A DNA stretch of 37,022 bases from Flavobacterium sp. (GTDB taxonomy: Bacteria; Bacteroidota; Bacteroidia; Flavobacteriales; Flavobacteriaceae). A program made the translations under genes and the position numbers. The notes under the pieces are model-generated. The model was not told where the DNA came from, did not search any database, and worked only from the letters and a program-made list of their open reading frames with translations. The stretch spans positions 1 through 37,022 of the forward strand of contig JAUVAS010000019.1 in NCBI GenBank assembly GCA_030591585.1, written 5' to 3'. This document shows positions 1 to 8,222 of this stretch, in pieces; within the stretch, counting starts at the first letter, position 1; every line of letters begins with the position of its first letter.

Positions 1-1077
1 CCTTCTTTCGGCATGCTTTTACCAAATAGACACCAAAACACCAGTGATTACAGGTATGGTTTTCAGGGACAAGAGATGGATGATGAGATTAAAGGAGAAG
101 GTAATTCTATTAATTATAAGTTTAGAATGTATGACCCGAGAGTTGGGAGATTCTTTGCAGTTGACCCTTTAGCTAACAAATATTCCTTTCAATCACCATA
201 TAGTTTTGCTGAAAATTCAGTTATTTTATTTAATGAACTTGAAGGACTTGAAGCAGAAATAAAGGATATGGGTAGATCTACATATCTAATAAAATTAAAG
301 AATGCTGATTTTTCTTTAATCATAAGAAAATCAAATGAGAGGTTGACCGATGCAATGAAAGCTCAGAATTCATCTAATTCTCAAGAAATTTCTATTAATA
401 CTCAAATGTTTGATGTAGTAAAAGGATATGATTATAATAAAGGACTCAAAGTGCCCCAACCTCAAGAAGGGTATATACCACAAGGAAAAAATATCGTTCA
501 AGGAAAAAATAAAAAAGGTAGGTCATCTCCAAGTACATTTTATTTTTCACAAGCATCTGACTGTACTTGGTCTTGCGGTATGGGTGACGTGCCTTCTGAT
601 GCTAATTTTGGTATTGGCGGAGGAATGCCTTTAATAATAAATGGTTTAAAATATGGAGTTGAAAATATTTTAAAAAATGATGCTCCAGCAAATATTAAAG
701 TACCTGAAAGAGGTCCTGTTAATGAAAATGATTATCAATACTTGAACCAGAAAAGCAGCCGTGGAATTAACGCAATTGTTAATCATAAATATAGTCTTTT
801 TGGTTATGAAAGAAAAATAGGTAAAACTGTATTAGGATATAACTCAAAAGAAAATACGTGGGCTATTGTATCTCAGCAAAATGGAAATTCTGGCTTCCTA
901 ATCAAGGATATTATTGATGCAATGGCCTCAATGGGTTATGATAATGTTTTATTGTTTGATTCTGCCAGTTCAGCTACATTAGTTAATGATTCTAAAACTC
1001 TAACTAATCCTGATGACTATAAAGATTTTACAATGCCAGCTGGCATAATAATAACAGTGCCTAATGAAGAAAAGTAA
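1..1077 (+). CDS. RHS repeat-associated core protein, C-terminal part, with variable C-terminal domain (5' truncated)
   Basis: The frame is open to base 1 (four codons precede the first ATG at 13), so this is the 3' end of a longer RHS gene. Numbering from that ATG, residues 13-79 are the RHS-associated core, with the hallmark DPRVGRFFAVDPL at 41-53. RHS proteins build a shell around a variable C-terminal domain, often a toxin. Here residues about 90-350 form that variable part. It has INTQMFD (128-134), GGGMPLIINGLKYG (202-215), and near the end a helix followed by LLFDSASSATLV (313-324). This order resembles the phosphodiester glycosidase (NAGPA-like) fold, whose usual LDGGGS-type signature would be replaced by FDSASS. 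The RHS core is certain; the NAGPA-like reading is my inference. A membrane protein gene overlaps the stop by 1 nt, the usual position of an immunity gene. Confidence 0.85.
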   Translation, partial: PSFGMLLPNRHQNTSDYRYGFQGQEMDDEIKGEGNSINYKFRMYDPRVGRFFAVDPLANKYSFQSPYSFAENSVILFNELEGLEAEIKDMGRSTYLIKLKNADFSLIIRKSNERLTDAMKAQNSSNSQEISINTQMFDVVKGYDYNKGLKVPQPQEGYIPQGKNIVQGKNKKGRSSPSTFYFSQASDCTWSCGMGDVPSDANFGIGGGMPLIINGLKYGVENILKNDAPANIKVPERGPVNENDYQYLNQKSSRGINAIVNHKYSLFGYERKIGKTVLGYNSKENTWAIVSQQNGNSGFLIKDIIDAMASMGYDNVLLFDSASSATLVNDSKTLTNPDDYKDFTMPAGIIITVPNEEK

Positions 1078-1589
1078 TGAAAAAGAAAATAATATTAGCA
1101 CTATTAATACTTGCCTATCCAGCGTATTTATCTATAAGTTCAAATTTTATGTTGAGTGATATAGATTTAATAACTGATAGTGCAGAATATTTAACTGAAT
1201 CTACAGGTATTAATGTATTTATAAGTTTTTTATGCTTGCTGTTACTGTTTTTGATATTAATTACTCAAATTAATATCAAAAAAGTAGTACTGGTAGTTCT
1301 AATTACGCTGCTATGGGTTTTAGCAGGTATTAAGATAGGAATCAAGGATTATCCAGAAGGTAGAATAACCCAATCAATTTATAAATATAAGTACAAAACT
1401 ATAGAACTTTGCAAAAAGGATTGTGAAAATGTTTTATATAATACAAAGATATCAAAAAAAGCCTTTTGGGGTTTTGGTGTTGAAAATATAAATGTAAAAG
1501 ACTTTGTATTTGTTGGTCCTTTTAATTGGATAAATTGTAAAAAACTTTTAGATAAAAAAAAGGGGTTTATTGGTAATGATACAGAATAA
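1077..1589 (+). CDS. Putative immunity protein, three-helix membrane protein
   Basis: I do not recognise a family. The ATG shares one base with the RHS stop codon (TAATG), so translation is probably coupled. The 170-residue protein has three hydrophobic segments (about 4-21, 46-64 and 68-88), then an 80-residue soluble tail with Cys112, Cys116 and Cys154. The position immediately after an RHS variable domain is where cognate immunity genes normally lie. A membrane-anchored protein would fit a toxin acting at or across the membrane. The function is inferred from position and topology only; it could instead be an unrelated accessory gene. Confidence 0.6.
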   Translation: MKKKIILALLILAYPAYLSISSNFMLSDIDLITDSAEYLTESTGINVFISFLCLLLLFLILITQINIKKVVLVVLITLLWVLAGIKIGIKDYPEGRITQSIYKYKYKTIELCKKDCENVLYNTKISKKAFWGFGVENINVKDFVFVGPFNWINCKKLLDKKKGFIGNDTE

Positions 1590-1653
1590 TCAATCGTTAC
1601 AAAATAATAAGAAAGCTACGGTAAAAAGCAGCTTTTTATAAGCAATCGCTTAA

Positions 1654-2011
1654 AGTTTTACAGATTTAATTAAGGCATCAAGCGGTCTAGAAAGGCCTTT
1701 TCGGTTGGATGTTTCTGGAGAAATGATTTCAGCAATGGCTGGTCAGAAATTAATAATAGGATTATTATCAGAATATAAAACTTGGAAAATTAATCAACGA
1801 AATAATGGAGCGGAAATAAATATTTTTTGTGAAGCAGACGTTGAAAGATTTATTCAAGAAACAGGGGGGTCAGTAATATTAAATATTTTAAATAGGAAGG
1901 TTCAAAGAAAAAAAAATTGAATTTCTTCAAGGTCTTGAACGAAGTAGAATTGAAGAACAAGAAAGATCTAATAGAAGTGATGAAGAAATGAATGAAAAGT
2001 TAAAAGGGTAA
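1654..2011 (+). pseudogene. Frameshifted hypothetical gene remnant (A9 homopolymer)
   Basis: The frame is open from just after a TAA at 1651 and encodes a mixed alpha/beta-looking stretch that includes LERPFRLDVSGEMISAMAGQ. It then stops at 1918-1920, right after a run of nine A (1908-1916). Removing one A joins it in frame to about 30 more codons, ending at TAA 2009-2011, and the joined tail is rich in E, R, K and Q. Possible starts are TTG 1705 or ATG 1723, neither convincing, so the 5' end may also be lost. I recognise no family. It sits between two membrane-protein genes of the RHS cluster and may be a decayed immunity or orphan module, a sequencing error, or a gene read by slippage. Confidence 0.4.
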
Positions 2012-2027
2012 TCTCGTATTAAAAACT

Positions 2028-2321
2028 ATGGTAAAAAAAATGATTATAATATTCTTATCAATAGTTGTAGTTATTTTGTTGTTGTTTTCACTTTATTTAG
2101 TAATAGAAAACTATATTGAACCAAGCAGAATTGAAAATATAAATCCTGAACAAGAGAGTTTGGAATTTGGAGTGTCATATTTATTTAAGTTGGGTGTTAG
2201 GATACTGTCTTATATTGTAATGGGAATCTTATTGGGTTTTTATTTCATTAAAAGGAATAAGTATATTTTAATAAATCTTTTATTATTAGTCATGACAATT
2301 TTCCTTATCTATTTCATGTAA
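2028..2321 (+). CDS. Small hypothetical membrane protein
   Basis: This 97-residue protein is mostly hydrophobic. It has likely transmembrane segments at about 5-27, 53-72 and 78-97, with a short polar loop containing an EPSRIENINPEQE stretch between the first two. No family is recognised. It starts 16 nt after the end of the frameshifted remnant, in the same direction as the RHS cluster, so it may be another accessory or orphan immunity-like gene. The ATG at 2028 is the first in frame and is followed by a typical Lys-rich N-terminus. A 175-nt gap follows, with a palindrome of 9-bp arms near 2410-2428 but no clear gene. Confidence 0.5.
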   Translation: MVKKMIIIFLSIVVVILLLFSLYLVIENYIEPSRIENINPEQESLEFGVSYLFKLGVRILSYIVMGILLGFYFIKRNKYILINLLLLVMTIFLIYFM

Positions 2322-2496
2322 ACAGGTAATGTTAATGAGTTAGAATAGTTGTTGAAGATATATGTGTAAGATTTCTAATTAATAAAATAGTATACAAAGA
2401 TTAAGTAGAAAAACAATTTGTTTTTCCATAGAAAAGAAATATCTTGAAACACATTTACGGCTCAATTACTGGGGGTGAAAAACACAAAATAAACAA

Positions 2497-3501
2497 ATGA
2501 CCATGAAATTAAAACTATTTTTTACCGCTTTCTTTTTGTTTAGTATACACATTCAGGCACAATATTCATATGCCAGAGCTAATGATTATCCAGATATTAA
2601 AAATCGCCCTTTAATTGTAGAAATGATAGAGTTAGACAATAAATTGATAGAAAAATGGGAAAAGAAGAAAAGCAAAGCAAAAAGTGAAAAGAAAGCTTCT
2701 GAGTATCAGGATAAGATCGATAAATATACTGTTTTTGTTACAGACTATAACAATCTAATTAAAAAAGCTGTAGAGAGCCATTGGAATATAAATCCAGAAT
2801 TAATTTATAAGACTACATCGGAAGTCAAGGAGTTGATGAAAAAAAAATCAGAAGAGTTCACTGTACTATGGTATAGTGAGACCAACTCAAAAAGAATGGA
2901 TGAATATGGGTTCACCTATTTTCCAAATTTTACTGTCCCCACATTAAATTATAGCCGTATTGAAAAAGGACGTTTTAAAACCGACTATTGTTATTTTATA
3001 CACTATACCCATAATAGGAATGACAAGATTAAATACAGTGATTTTGTGCTCTCATTAAAACTAATGAAACAGCACATGGATTACATAATTGAAAATGATA
3101 AAAAGAAATTTTCATTCCATAAATATGTTATGGAACAATCTGTAAAGAATTGTAGTGATTTTTCAGGTATAACAGCTTTTATTCAAGAAGAAGCTATATA
3201 TGAAAAAACAAATGCATCTGAATTGAACAATATATTTTCTGGAGAAATTAAGTCCTTTTCAGATGAAGAGATTTCCAAGGCAATTGAGGAAGGAGAGGAT
3301 CGTATTATAGGTTTCTTTTTTCCTTTTAGTATCGTTGTTGGAAATATGGGGCCTGCATCAGTGGCACGAATACAGTATGTTAGGAGTTTTGTTGATACAA
3401 AAACAGGGAAAATCTACACTAGTATGGGGGGTAAAATGGGGCAGTTTTTCGACCCCTATTTTAGGGAGAACGAGTTTGAAAAATATGATAACTGTAAGTG
3501 A
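2497..3501 (+). CDS. Secreted hypothetical protein
   Basis: The protein is 334 residues long, or 332 if the second ATG at 2503 is used. That second start gives a cleaner signal peptide (MKLKLFFTAFFLFSIHIQAQ, cleavage near AQ-Y). A charged, Lys/Glu-rich helical region follows (about 48-80), probably coiled coil. The remainder is a soluble alpha/beta domain with a hydrophobic strand (IIGFFFPFSIVVG, about 269-281) close to the C-terminus. I cannot assign a family. It is likely periplasmic or exported. It lies between the RHS cluster and the recombinase, so it may be island cargo. Confidence 0.65.
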   Translation: MTMKLKLFFTAFFLFSIHIQAQYSYARANDYPDIKNRPLIVEMIELDNKLIEKWEKKKSKAKSEKKASEYQDKIDKYTVFVTDYNNLIKKAVESHWNINPELIYKTTSEVKELMKKKSEEFTVLWYSETNSKRMDEYGFTYFPNFTVPTLNYSRIEKGRFKTDYCYFIHYTHNRNDKIKYSDFVLSLKLMKQHMDYIIENDKKKFSFHKYVMEQSVKNCSDFSGITAFIQEEAIYEKTNASELNNIFSGEIKSFSDEEISKAIEEGEDRIIGFFFPFSIVVGNMGPASVARIQYVRSFVDTKTGKIYTSMGGKMGQFFDPYFRENEFEKYDNCK

Positions 3502-3719
3502 TTTTTATTTAATTTCGGCAGATTTGTCAAAGCGCACTATTTAAGTTTTTTGTCAGAGATTCATTAAGCTAATTAAAAATCTAAATAGAGTGCATGATTT
3601 CTCCAACTCTTAATTCCCTACTAATTATACTTTCTTTTATTATGTTTCACGAGTGTTACATTTAACTGGCAATGCTGTTGTTTTATTAAAAGTCCATTTT
3701 TTATTGTTAATTTGGTTTT

Positions 3720-4766
3720 ATGAAGAAATCAAAACCAATTATTCCTCTTTTTAAACAATTTATTAAAGATACTGAAACAGGAAAAAGACTTAAAAAAAAT
3801 GGAGAGCGAATAAAAAAAAGCTCTATTCAAAATTATAGGTTTGTTTTAAACAATCTTATTGGTTTTACTGAAAAGACAGGTTTTGATATTAGAATATGTG
3901 ATGCATCAAGATTAACTAAAAGAGAATACATTACAGAAAAAAACTATTGGAAAAAGTTCTATAAAAAATTTACAGAATATCTATACAATAAGGGTTGTTT
4001 CGATAATTATGTTGGAACAAATATTAAGACAATTAGAGTGTTTTTTAATTATATGAAATACGATAAATATATAAATACAAGTGATTTTCAACAATTGTTT
4101 TATGTCCGTAAAGAAGAGATAGATATTTTAGTCTTATCACCAGAGCAGTTAAAGTTTTTAATTCATGATAGTGAATTTGAACAATCATTAAGTCCTGCAT
4201 TAAAACGAATTAAAGATATTTTTGTGTTTGGTTGTACAACAGGATTGCGTTACTCGGATATTTTTTTAATTACTAATAAGAATTTTATTTTTCAAGAAGA
4301 GAGTTGGTATTTAAAATTGAAATCTAAAAAAACAAAAACCTACAGTTATATTAAACTTCCTGGGTATGCTGTAGATATTTATAATAAATATAAATCTAGG
4401 TCTATAAAGAAACCAGTTTTTAATAAGATCACTCTTTTTTACTTTAACAAAAGCCTAAAAATAATTGGTGAAAAAGCTGGATACACAAACCCTATTGAGC
4501 TATCTAGAGAAAAACAGGGTAAACCTCAAAATGTATCAAATAAATCTTTAAAAAATGGCTCTAGGTTTTGTGATAAAATGAGTTCTCATATGATGCGAAG
4601 AACAGCAATAACTACACATTTAATTTTAGGAATGCCAGAACATTTAGTTCGTAAAATTAGTGGACATAGTCATGGAAGTAGCTCATTTAATAGATATGTT
4701 CACTATGCTCAACCTTATATAGATAAAGAAATTGATAAAGTGCATAGTAAGTTAGAAGCGTATTGA
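3720..4766 (+). CDS. Tyrosine-type site-specific recombinase / integrase
   Basis: This 348-residue protein has an N-terminal SAM-like core-binding region (about 30-125) and a C-terminal phage-integrase catalytic domain. The catalytic set is visible: Arg177 in TTGLRYSD, Lys203 or 204 in the beta-hairpin, His290-x-x-Arg293 in SSHMMRRT, His316 in SGHS, and nucleophile Tyr326 in FNRYVHY. The order and spacing match the tyrosine recombinase family, so the enzyme is predicted active. Such enzymes in Bacteroidota move integrative elements or invert DNA. It closes the accessory block that begins with the RHS gene. A near-consensus -7 box (TTAATTTG) lies only 5 nt before the ATG. No attachment site was identified. 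Confidence 0.93.
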   Translation: MKKSKPIIPLFKQFIKDTETGKRLKKNGERIKKSSIQNYRFVLNNLIGFTEKTGFDIRICDASRLTKREYITEKNYWKKFYKKFTEYLYNKGCFDNYVGTNIKTIRVFFNYMKYDKYINTSDFQQLFYVRKEEIDILVLSPEQLKFLIHDSEFEQSLSPALKRIKDIFVFGCTTGLRYSDIFLITNKNFIFQEESWYLKLKSKKTKTYSYIKLPGYAVDIYNKYKSRSIKKPVFNKITLFYFNKSLKIIGEKAGYTNPIELSREKQGKPQNVSNKSLKNGSRFCDKMSSHMMRRTAITTHLILGMPEHLVRKISGHSHGSSSFNRYVHYAQPYIDKEIDKVHSKLEAY

Positions 4767-4881
4767 TGAATTTGATGTTTTTATTTTGGTTCTATAACTA
4801 AGAAAGGTCTATTTGGGAATTAGTTCTCTTAAAATCAAAGGTATACGGTTCGACAATGAACTAATAGGGGGAGCAAAACAC

Positions 4882-4918
4882 ATCCAATCTATTTATTTAG
4901 GTTGGATTTTTTGTTTTA
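4882..4918 (+). terminator. Rho-independent terminator downstream of the integrase
   Basis: A 9-bp stem (ATCCAATCT with AGGTTGGAT, one G-T wobble) closes an 8-nt loop and is followed by TTTTTTGTTTT. It lies 116 nt after the integrase stop. The stretch between (4767-4881) has no gene I can support. Confidence 0.75.
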
Positions 4919-4991
4919 TAAAAGTTTTAGGAAAACCTTAATACCAATATTAAAAAATTAAACATAATTTTCTCCCAAGAAAAAATAAATT

Positions 4992-5141
4992 ATGTCAGAC
5001 TTTTGGTTTTATGTGGTGATTGCAGTTATCATCCTTCATTTAGTAGTTGGCTTTGGTTATTTAATGTATAAAATGTCTCCAACAAAAGAAGACAAAGAAA
5101 GGATGAAACGAGAACAGGAAGAAGAAAACAATGTATCGTAA
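4992..5141 (+). CDS. Small single-pass membrane protein (49 aa)
   Basis: This short open frame starts with MSDFWFYVVIAVIILHLVVG, giving one N-terminal transmembrane helix (about 4-24), then a highly charged tail rich in Lys, Glu and Arg that ends in NNVS. The layout (one helix plus a charged cytoplasmic tail) is typical of real small bacterial membrane proteins. It starts after the terminator and ends 45 nt before the next gene, so the two may be cotranscribed. No function can be assigned. The coding call rests on composition and topology alone. Confidence 0.6.
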   Translation: MSDFWFYVVIAVIILHLVVGFGYLMYKMSPTKEDKERMKREQEEENNVS

Positions 5142-5186
5142 CAAAATCAAGACTCTCTCGTCTAAATAAAACTAATCCTAATTAGC

Positions 5187-6674
5187 ATGAAGATTATTAA
5201 ATTAATAGTTACCCTCACCATTGTTTTGTTATGTGTTTCAGCAACGGCGCAAACATTTTCAGCTAAAGTAATTGATGAGCAAACAGGAGAGCCAGTTTCG
5301 TATGCTACAATAGAAACGGGGATTAATCAAGGAATTATTACCAATGAAGAAGGAGAATTTAGCTTTCTTTTAAGTCAAGTAAAACAGCCTCAAGATTCTA
5401 TTTATATTTCTTATATGGGGTATGAAACCAAAGGAATTTTATTTGAAGAACAAGAAAATTTAGAAATCTCATTAACCCCAAAAATATTTGAACTTAAAGA
5501 AGTTTTCCTTACTACTGAAGTACTTACCGTAAAAGAAATTATTGAAAGAGTAAAGGATAATCTAGATAAAAATTATAAAGTAAACTTCACCAAGAAAAAG
5601 ATATTCTTTCGTCAGTCTGATATTAGCAGCGTTAAGAAAATGGACTTCGGATTTAAGAAATCTACCATTGAAGAACTCAATAAAAAATTTATTGACAGTA
5701 TCTCTAGAATGATTCCCAAAAAATCATCCTATTATAAAGAAGTAGTAGGAGATTTTTATGGCGATTATACCCAGCATAAATTATATGTTACCAAAGCAGC
5801 CGAACTGTACGATAAAAAAAACGACATCTCAGCGGAAGGTCTTGGAAAAGAATTAGAGCGTATTTTTAATGAGAATGTAAAAAAAGACTCCTATATCAAA
5901 ATCAAATCTGGAATATTTAGCACCAAAATGCAAGTAGATTCTATCATAAAAGAAAACGAGGAAGCTAAGGAGGAATACGAAAAACGAGCTGGCAATGGGA
6001 ACAAGTATTTTCAAGAACAAATTAAAGATCGTATTTCAGAACTTTACGAGCAATTGTTTTTCAATGAAGATTCCAAAATAGATGTGCTAGATAAATCCAG
6101 TCGCTATAATTTTGTATTGGAAAACTATACGGTTATTGATGGGATGTCGGTATATATCATTCTGTTTTCACCCAAAGGAAGTAAAGATTTTAAAGGGATA
6201 TTGTATGTAAATACACAAGACTTTGCTGTGGTACGTTTGGATTTTAAAAATGTAAAAGCCCTCAAAAAATTTGGGCTTTTAGGAATCACCTATCGCAATA
6301 ATATTTATAGAGGAAAAATGCTCTTCGGAAAAGATAATAACGGAGCCTACAGTCCAAAATACTTAGAACTGGAAGATGGAATGTATATGGGATTAGACAG
6401 ATCTTTAAAAGTAATTGAAAAGAACAAACACGTTAAAGGAAGAAGAAAACAAAACGAACTTTCCTTAGCGCTCGATATACGAATGAATCAAGTTGTTAAA
6501 TACGAATTAGTGGTATTTGAATCTGAAACCATTACTAAAAATGAATTTGAAAATGTAATAGAAAACACCGAAGTAATCGCTACTTATTTATCACAATACG
6601 ACTCCTCTTTTTGGAAAAATCATGCCATTATGGAACCTAACGATGCTATTGAGTCTTTTAAGGTGGTGGATTAA
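5187..6674 (+). CDS. Secreted carboxypeptidase-like regulatory domain protein
   Basis: This 495-residue protein has a signal peptide (about 1-21, cleavage after TAQ). A CarboxypepD_reg-like beta-sandwich follows (about 24-105), containing DEQTGEPVSYATIETG and NEEGEFSF. The remaining 390 residues are a soluble, Lys/Glu-rich domain with no TonB plug or barrel. Proteins of this shape are widespread in Flavobacteriia as exported proteins of unknown role. The regulatory domain is the same type found at the N-terminus of the TonB-dependent receptors later in this window, but here it is used without a receptor. It converges on the minus-strand gene 11 nt downstream. Confidence 0.75.
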   Translation: MKIIKLIVTLTIVLLCVSATAQTFSAKVIDEQTGEPVSYATIETGINQGIITNEEGEFSFLLSQVKQPQDSIYISYMGYETKGILFEEQENLEISLTPKIFELKEVFLTTEVLTVKEIIERVKDNLDKNYKVNFTKKKIFFRQSDISSVKKMDFGFKKSTIEELNKKFIDSISRMIPKKSSYYKEVVGDFYGDYTQHKLYVTKAAELYDKKNDISAEGLGKELERIFNENVKKDSYIKIKSGIFSTKMQVDSIIKENEEAKEEYEKRAGNGNKYFQEQIKDRISELYEQLFFNEDSKIDVLDKSSRYNFVLENYTVIDGMSVYIILFSPKGSKDFKGILYVNTQDFAVVRLDFKNVKALKKFGLLGITYRNNIYRGKMLFGKDNNGAYSPKYLELEDGMYMGLDRSLKVIEKNKHVKGRRKQNELSLALDIRMNQVVKYELVVFESETITKNEFENVIENTEVIATYLSQYDSSFWKNHAIMEPNDAIESFKVVD

Positions 6675-6685
6675 GTTTTTTTTAT

Positions 6686-7036
6686 TTAACTCACTCTCTT
6701 CACAATTAAATAAAAATCATTATCAAGGGGTAAATACCCTTGATCGTATAAATAAAAATAAACAGTTCCTGCTTTTGTAGTGTAGGTACTGGTAAAATAT
6801 TCAAAACTAAAACCCAGACGTAATAATTTTTCTTTGGTAGTTTTTGTTTTATCGTTAGGGTTCAACTCTTCAAGAATCCGATAATTTTTCCGAAGCCGAT
6901 TGTTAATATTTCTAATTAGGTTTTTACTGTCTTTATTTAAAGCGTTGTTATGGGTATTTCGGCAAGCATCACTACAAAACTTTTTATCGGCTCTACCAAT
7001 AATTTTATCACCACATTCTGGACATTCTTTATTCAT
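6686..7036 (-). CDS. Zinc-ribbon protein of unknown function
   Basis: The frame is open further upstream, but the ATG at 7036 is the better start because it gives MNKECPECGDKIIGRADKKF directly. The N-terminus has two Cys pairs (ECPEC, then FCSDAC) spaced as in a zinc ribbon of the treble-clef type seen in RNA- or DNA-associated proteins. A basic helical segment follows (NLIRNINNRLRKNY), then a C-terminal domain with alternating aromatic strands (YFYLYDQGYLPL). The protein is 117 residues. It may be a nucleic-acid-binding or regulatory protein; no specific role is known to me. The upstream region has only a weak -7-like TAGTTTTA on the minus strand. Confidence 0.7.
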   Translation of the reverse strand: MNKECPECGDKIIGRADKKFCSDACRNTHNNALNKDSKNLIRNINNRLRKNYRILEELNPNDKTKTTKEKLLRLGFSFEYFTSTYTTKAGTVYFYLYDQGYLPLDNDFYLIVKRVS

Positions 7037-7237
7037 AATTGTAAAACTACAATTTTTTTTGGACACGAATTTCACTAATTCTCACTAAATGGTATCTAAC
7101 AATTGTTTAGCAACGAATACCCGTATCTTTTTTTGTGATAAAATAAATAAATTTTCACAAATAGAAAATCTTTTAGATTTATTAACTATTGTATAAATTT
7201 TAAAATTAGTTAAAGAATATTGAATATTATTCATGAA

Positions 7238-8155
7238 TTAGTGGCTGTCTTTTTTATCAAAATGAATTCGATAAATAGCTTCAAATTTCACAAAAACACT
7301 TCCTAAAATATCCGGATTTAGTTGCGTTCTATCGTCCCCAAAATTAAAAGCAGAAAGTCTAAAATCTAATTTATCTCCTTGTTCATATACCTCGTGTGTA
7401 TTACTGGTGTAACCTATTTTTGCTCTAAGTAAGATGCTATTGTCAAGGATTCCGTATTGAATATAACTAGCAAATTCCAACGGACTTTGTTCTATATATA
7501 CAGGAATACTAGTTTCTTGGCTTATGTTGTAGCTACGGCCAATTCCGAAGTAATCAAAACCCAATGTTGCTTTTCCAAAGCTATAATTAATGTCTACTTG
7601 AATAGGCAATGAAGCATCAATCTCAAAACGATTATTAGGGCTTACATAATAGACGCCTAAAATTGGGGTGCCAAACATTCCAAAGGCTTCAGTGGAAGCA
7701 TAAAACCCAAACCGATAGATTAAGTTTTCTTTTTTCTTGAGTTTAGCAACCGCATAGCCTCCAAAATAAAAATCGTCTCCAGATAGGTTTTCGTAATCTG
7801 AAGAAATTTTAGGTAATAAAACAATGGTGCTACTCCATGTTGAGGAATGTGTAGTTGCTAAACCTAGTTTTAAAAGAGTACTGTAAAGGTCGGTGCTTTG
7901 ATTAAAATCTGGTGATAAAAGTAAATGGTGTGTACTAAAATCAACGCCTGTAATTAGTGCAAACTTGTCATTTAATACTATTGGGAAGGTGATTCCCGCT
8001 TCAAACCCAGTAACGTCAGTACTTTCGTTTGTGCCTTCAAACTCCGCATCAAATGTGTTGTAAAATCCAAGTTTTAACACATCAACATATTCTTGTGCCG
8101 CTAAAAAGAAGGGTGAGAATAAAAGAAAAACAAATAACTTTTTCAATAAAAACAA
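7238..8155 (-). CDS. Outer-membrane beta-barrel protein (DUF6268-like)
   Basis: This 305-residue protein has a signal peptide (cleavage after about residue 20, LAAQ-E). Alternating amphipathic strands then run to the C-terminus, for example NLIYRFGFYASTEAFG and ATLGFDYFGIG, which is the pattern of an outer-membrane barrel. It resembles DUF6268-type barrels of Flavobacteriia, an assignment from memory of the family's appearance rather than a defining motif. The gene is divergent from the lipoprotein gene at 8223. It has no transport partner next to it and its substrate is unknown. Confidence 0.65.
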   Translation of the reverse strand: MFLLKKLFVFLLFSPFFLAAQEYVDVLKLGFYNTFDAEFEGTNESTDVTGFEAGITFPIVLNDKFALITGVDFSTHHLLLSPDFNQSTDLYSTLLKLGLATTHSSTWSSTIVLLPKISSDYENLSGDDFYFGGYAVAKLKKKENLIYRFGFYASTEAFGMFGTPILGVYYVSPNNRFEIDASLPIQVDINYSFGKATLGFDYFGIGRSYNISQETSIPVYIEQSPLEFASYIQYGILDNSILLRAKIGYTSNTHEVYEQGDKLDFRLSAFNFGDDRTQLNPDILGSVFVKFEAIYRIHFDKKDSH

Positions 8156-8194
8156 ATTTTGATTTTAGGATTACTAAACTACTAAAAAACAAAC

Positions 8195-8202
8195 TATATT
8201 TG
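8195..8202 (+). promoter_or_regulatory. Promoter -7 box for the lipoprotein gene
   Basis: TATATTTG is an exact match to the Bacteroidota -7 consensus TAnnTTTG and lies 20 nt before the ATG at 8223. No TTG is found at the expected 17-23 nt upstream, so the -33 element is weak or absent. Confidence 0.6.
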
Positions 8203-8222
8203 CCACATAAAAATAAAACACT

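Noticed and set aside
2410-2428. Palindrome with 9-bp arms (GAAAAACAA / TTGTTTTTC) upstream of the secreted protein gene as an operator or terminator
   Set aside because: There is effectively no loop and no T tract, and the A/T-rich symmetry is expected by chance in this sequence.
3533-3594. Imperfect inverted repeat (GCACTATTTAAG and CTAAATAGAGTGC) before the integrase as an element end
   Set aside because: The match needs gaps, and there is no target duplication or transposase to support it.
4848-4866. GGTTCGAC near 4849 as the T-arm of a tRNA or tmRNA end used for integration
   Set aside because: The flanking bases do not form a T-stem or acceptor stem, and no anticodon arm is found upstream.
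3711-5013. Direct repeat TTTGGTTTTATG at 3711-3722 and 5002-5013, flanking the integrase, as an attachment-site pair
   Set aside because: Only 12 bp of AT-rich sequence. One copy is the integrase start region and the other codes for part of a small protein; the match is easily due to chance.
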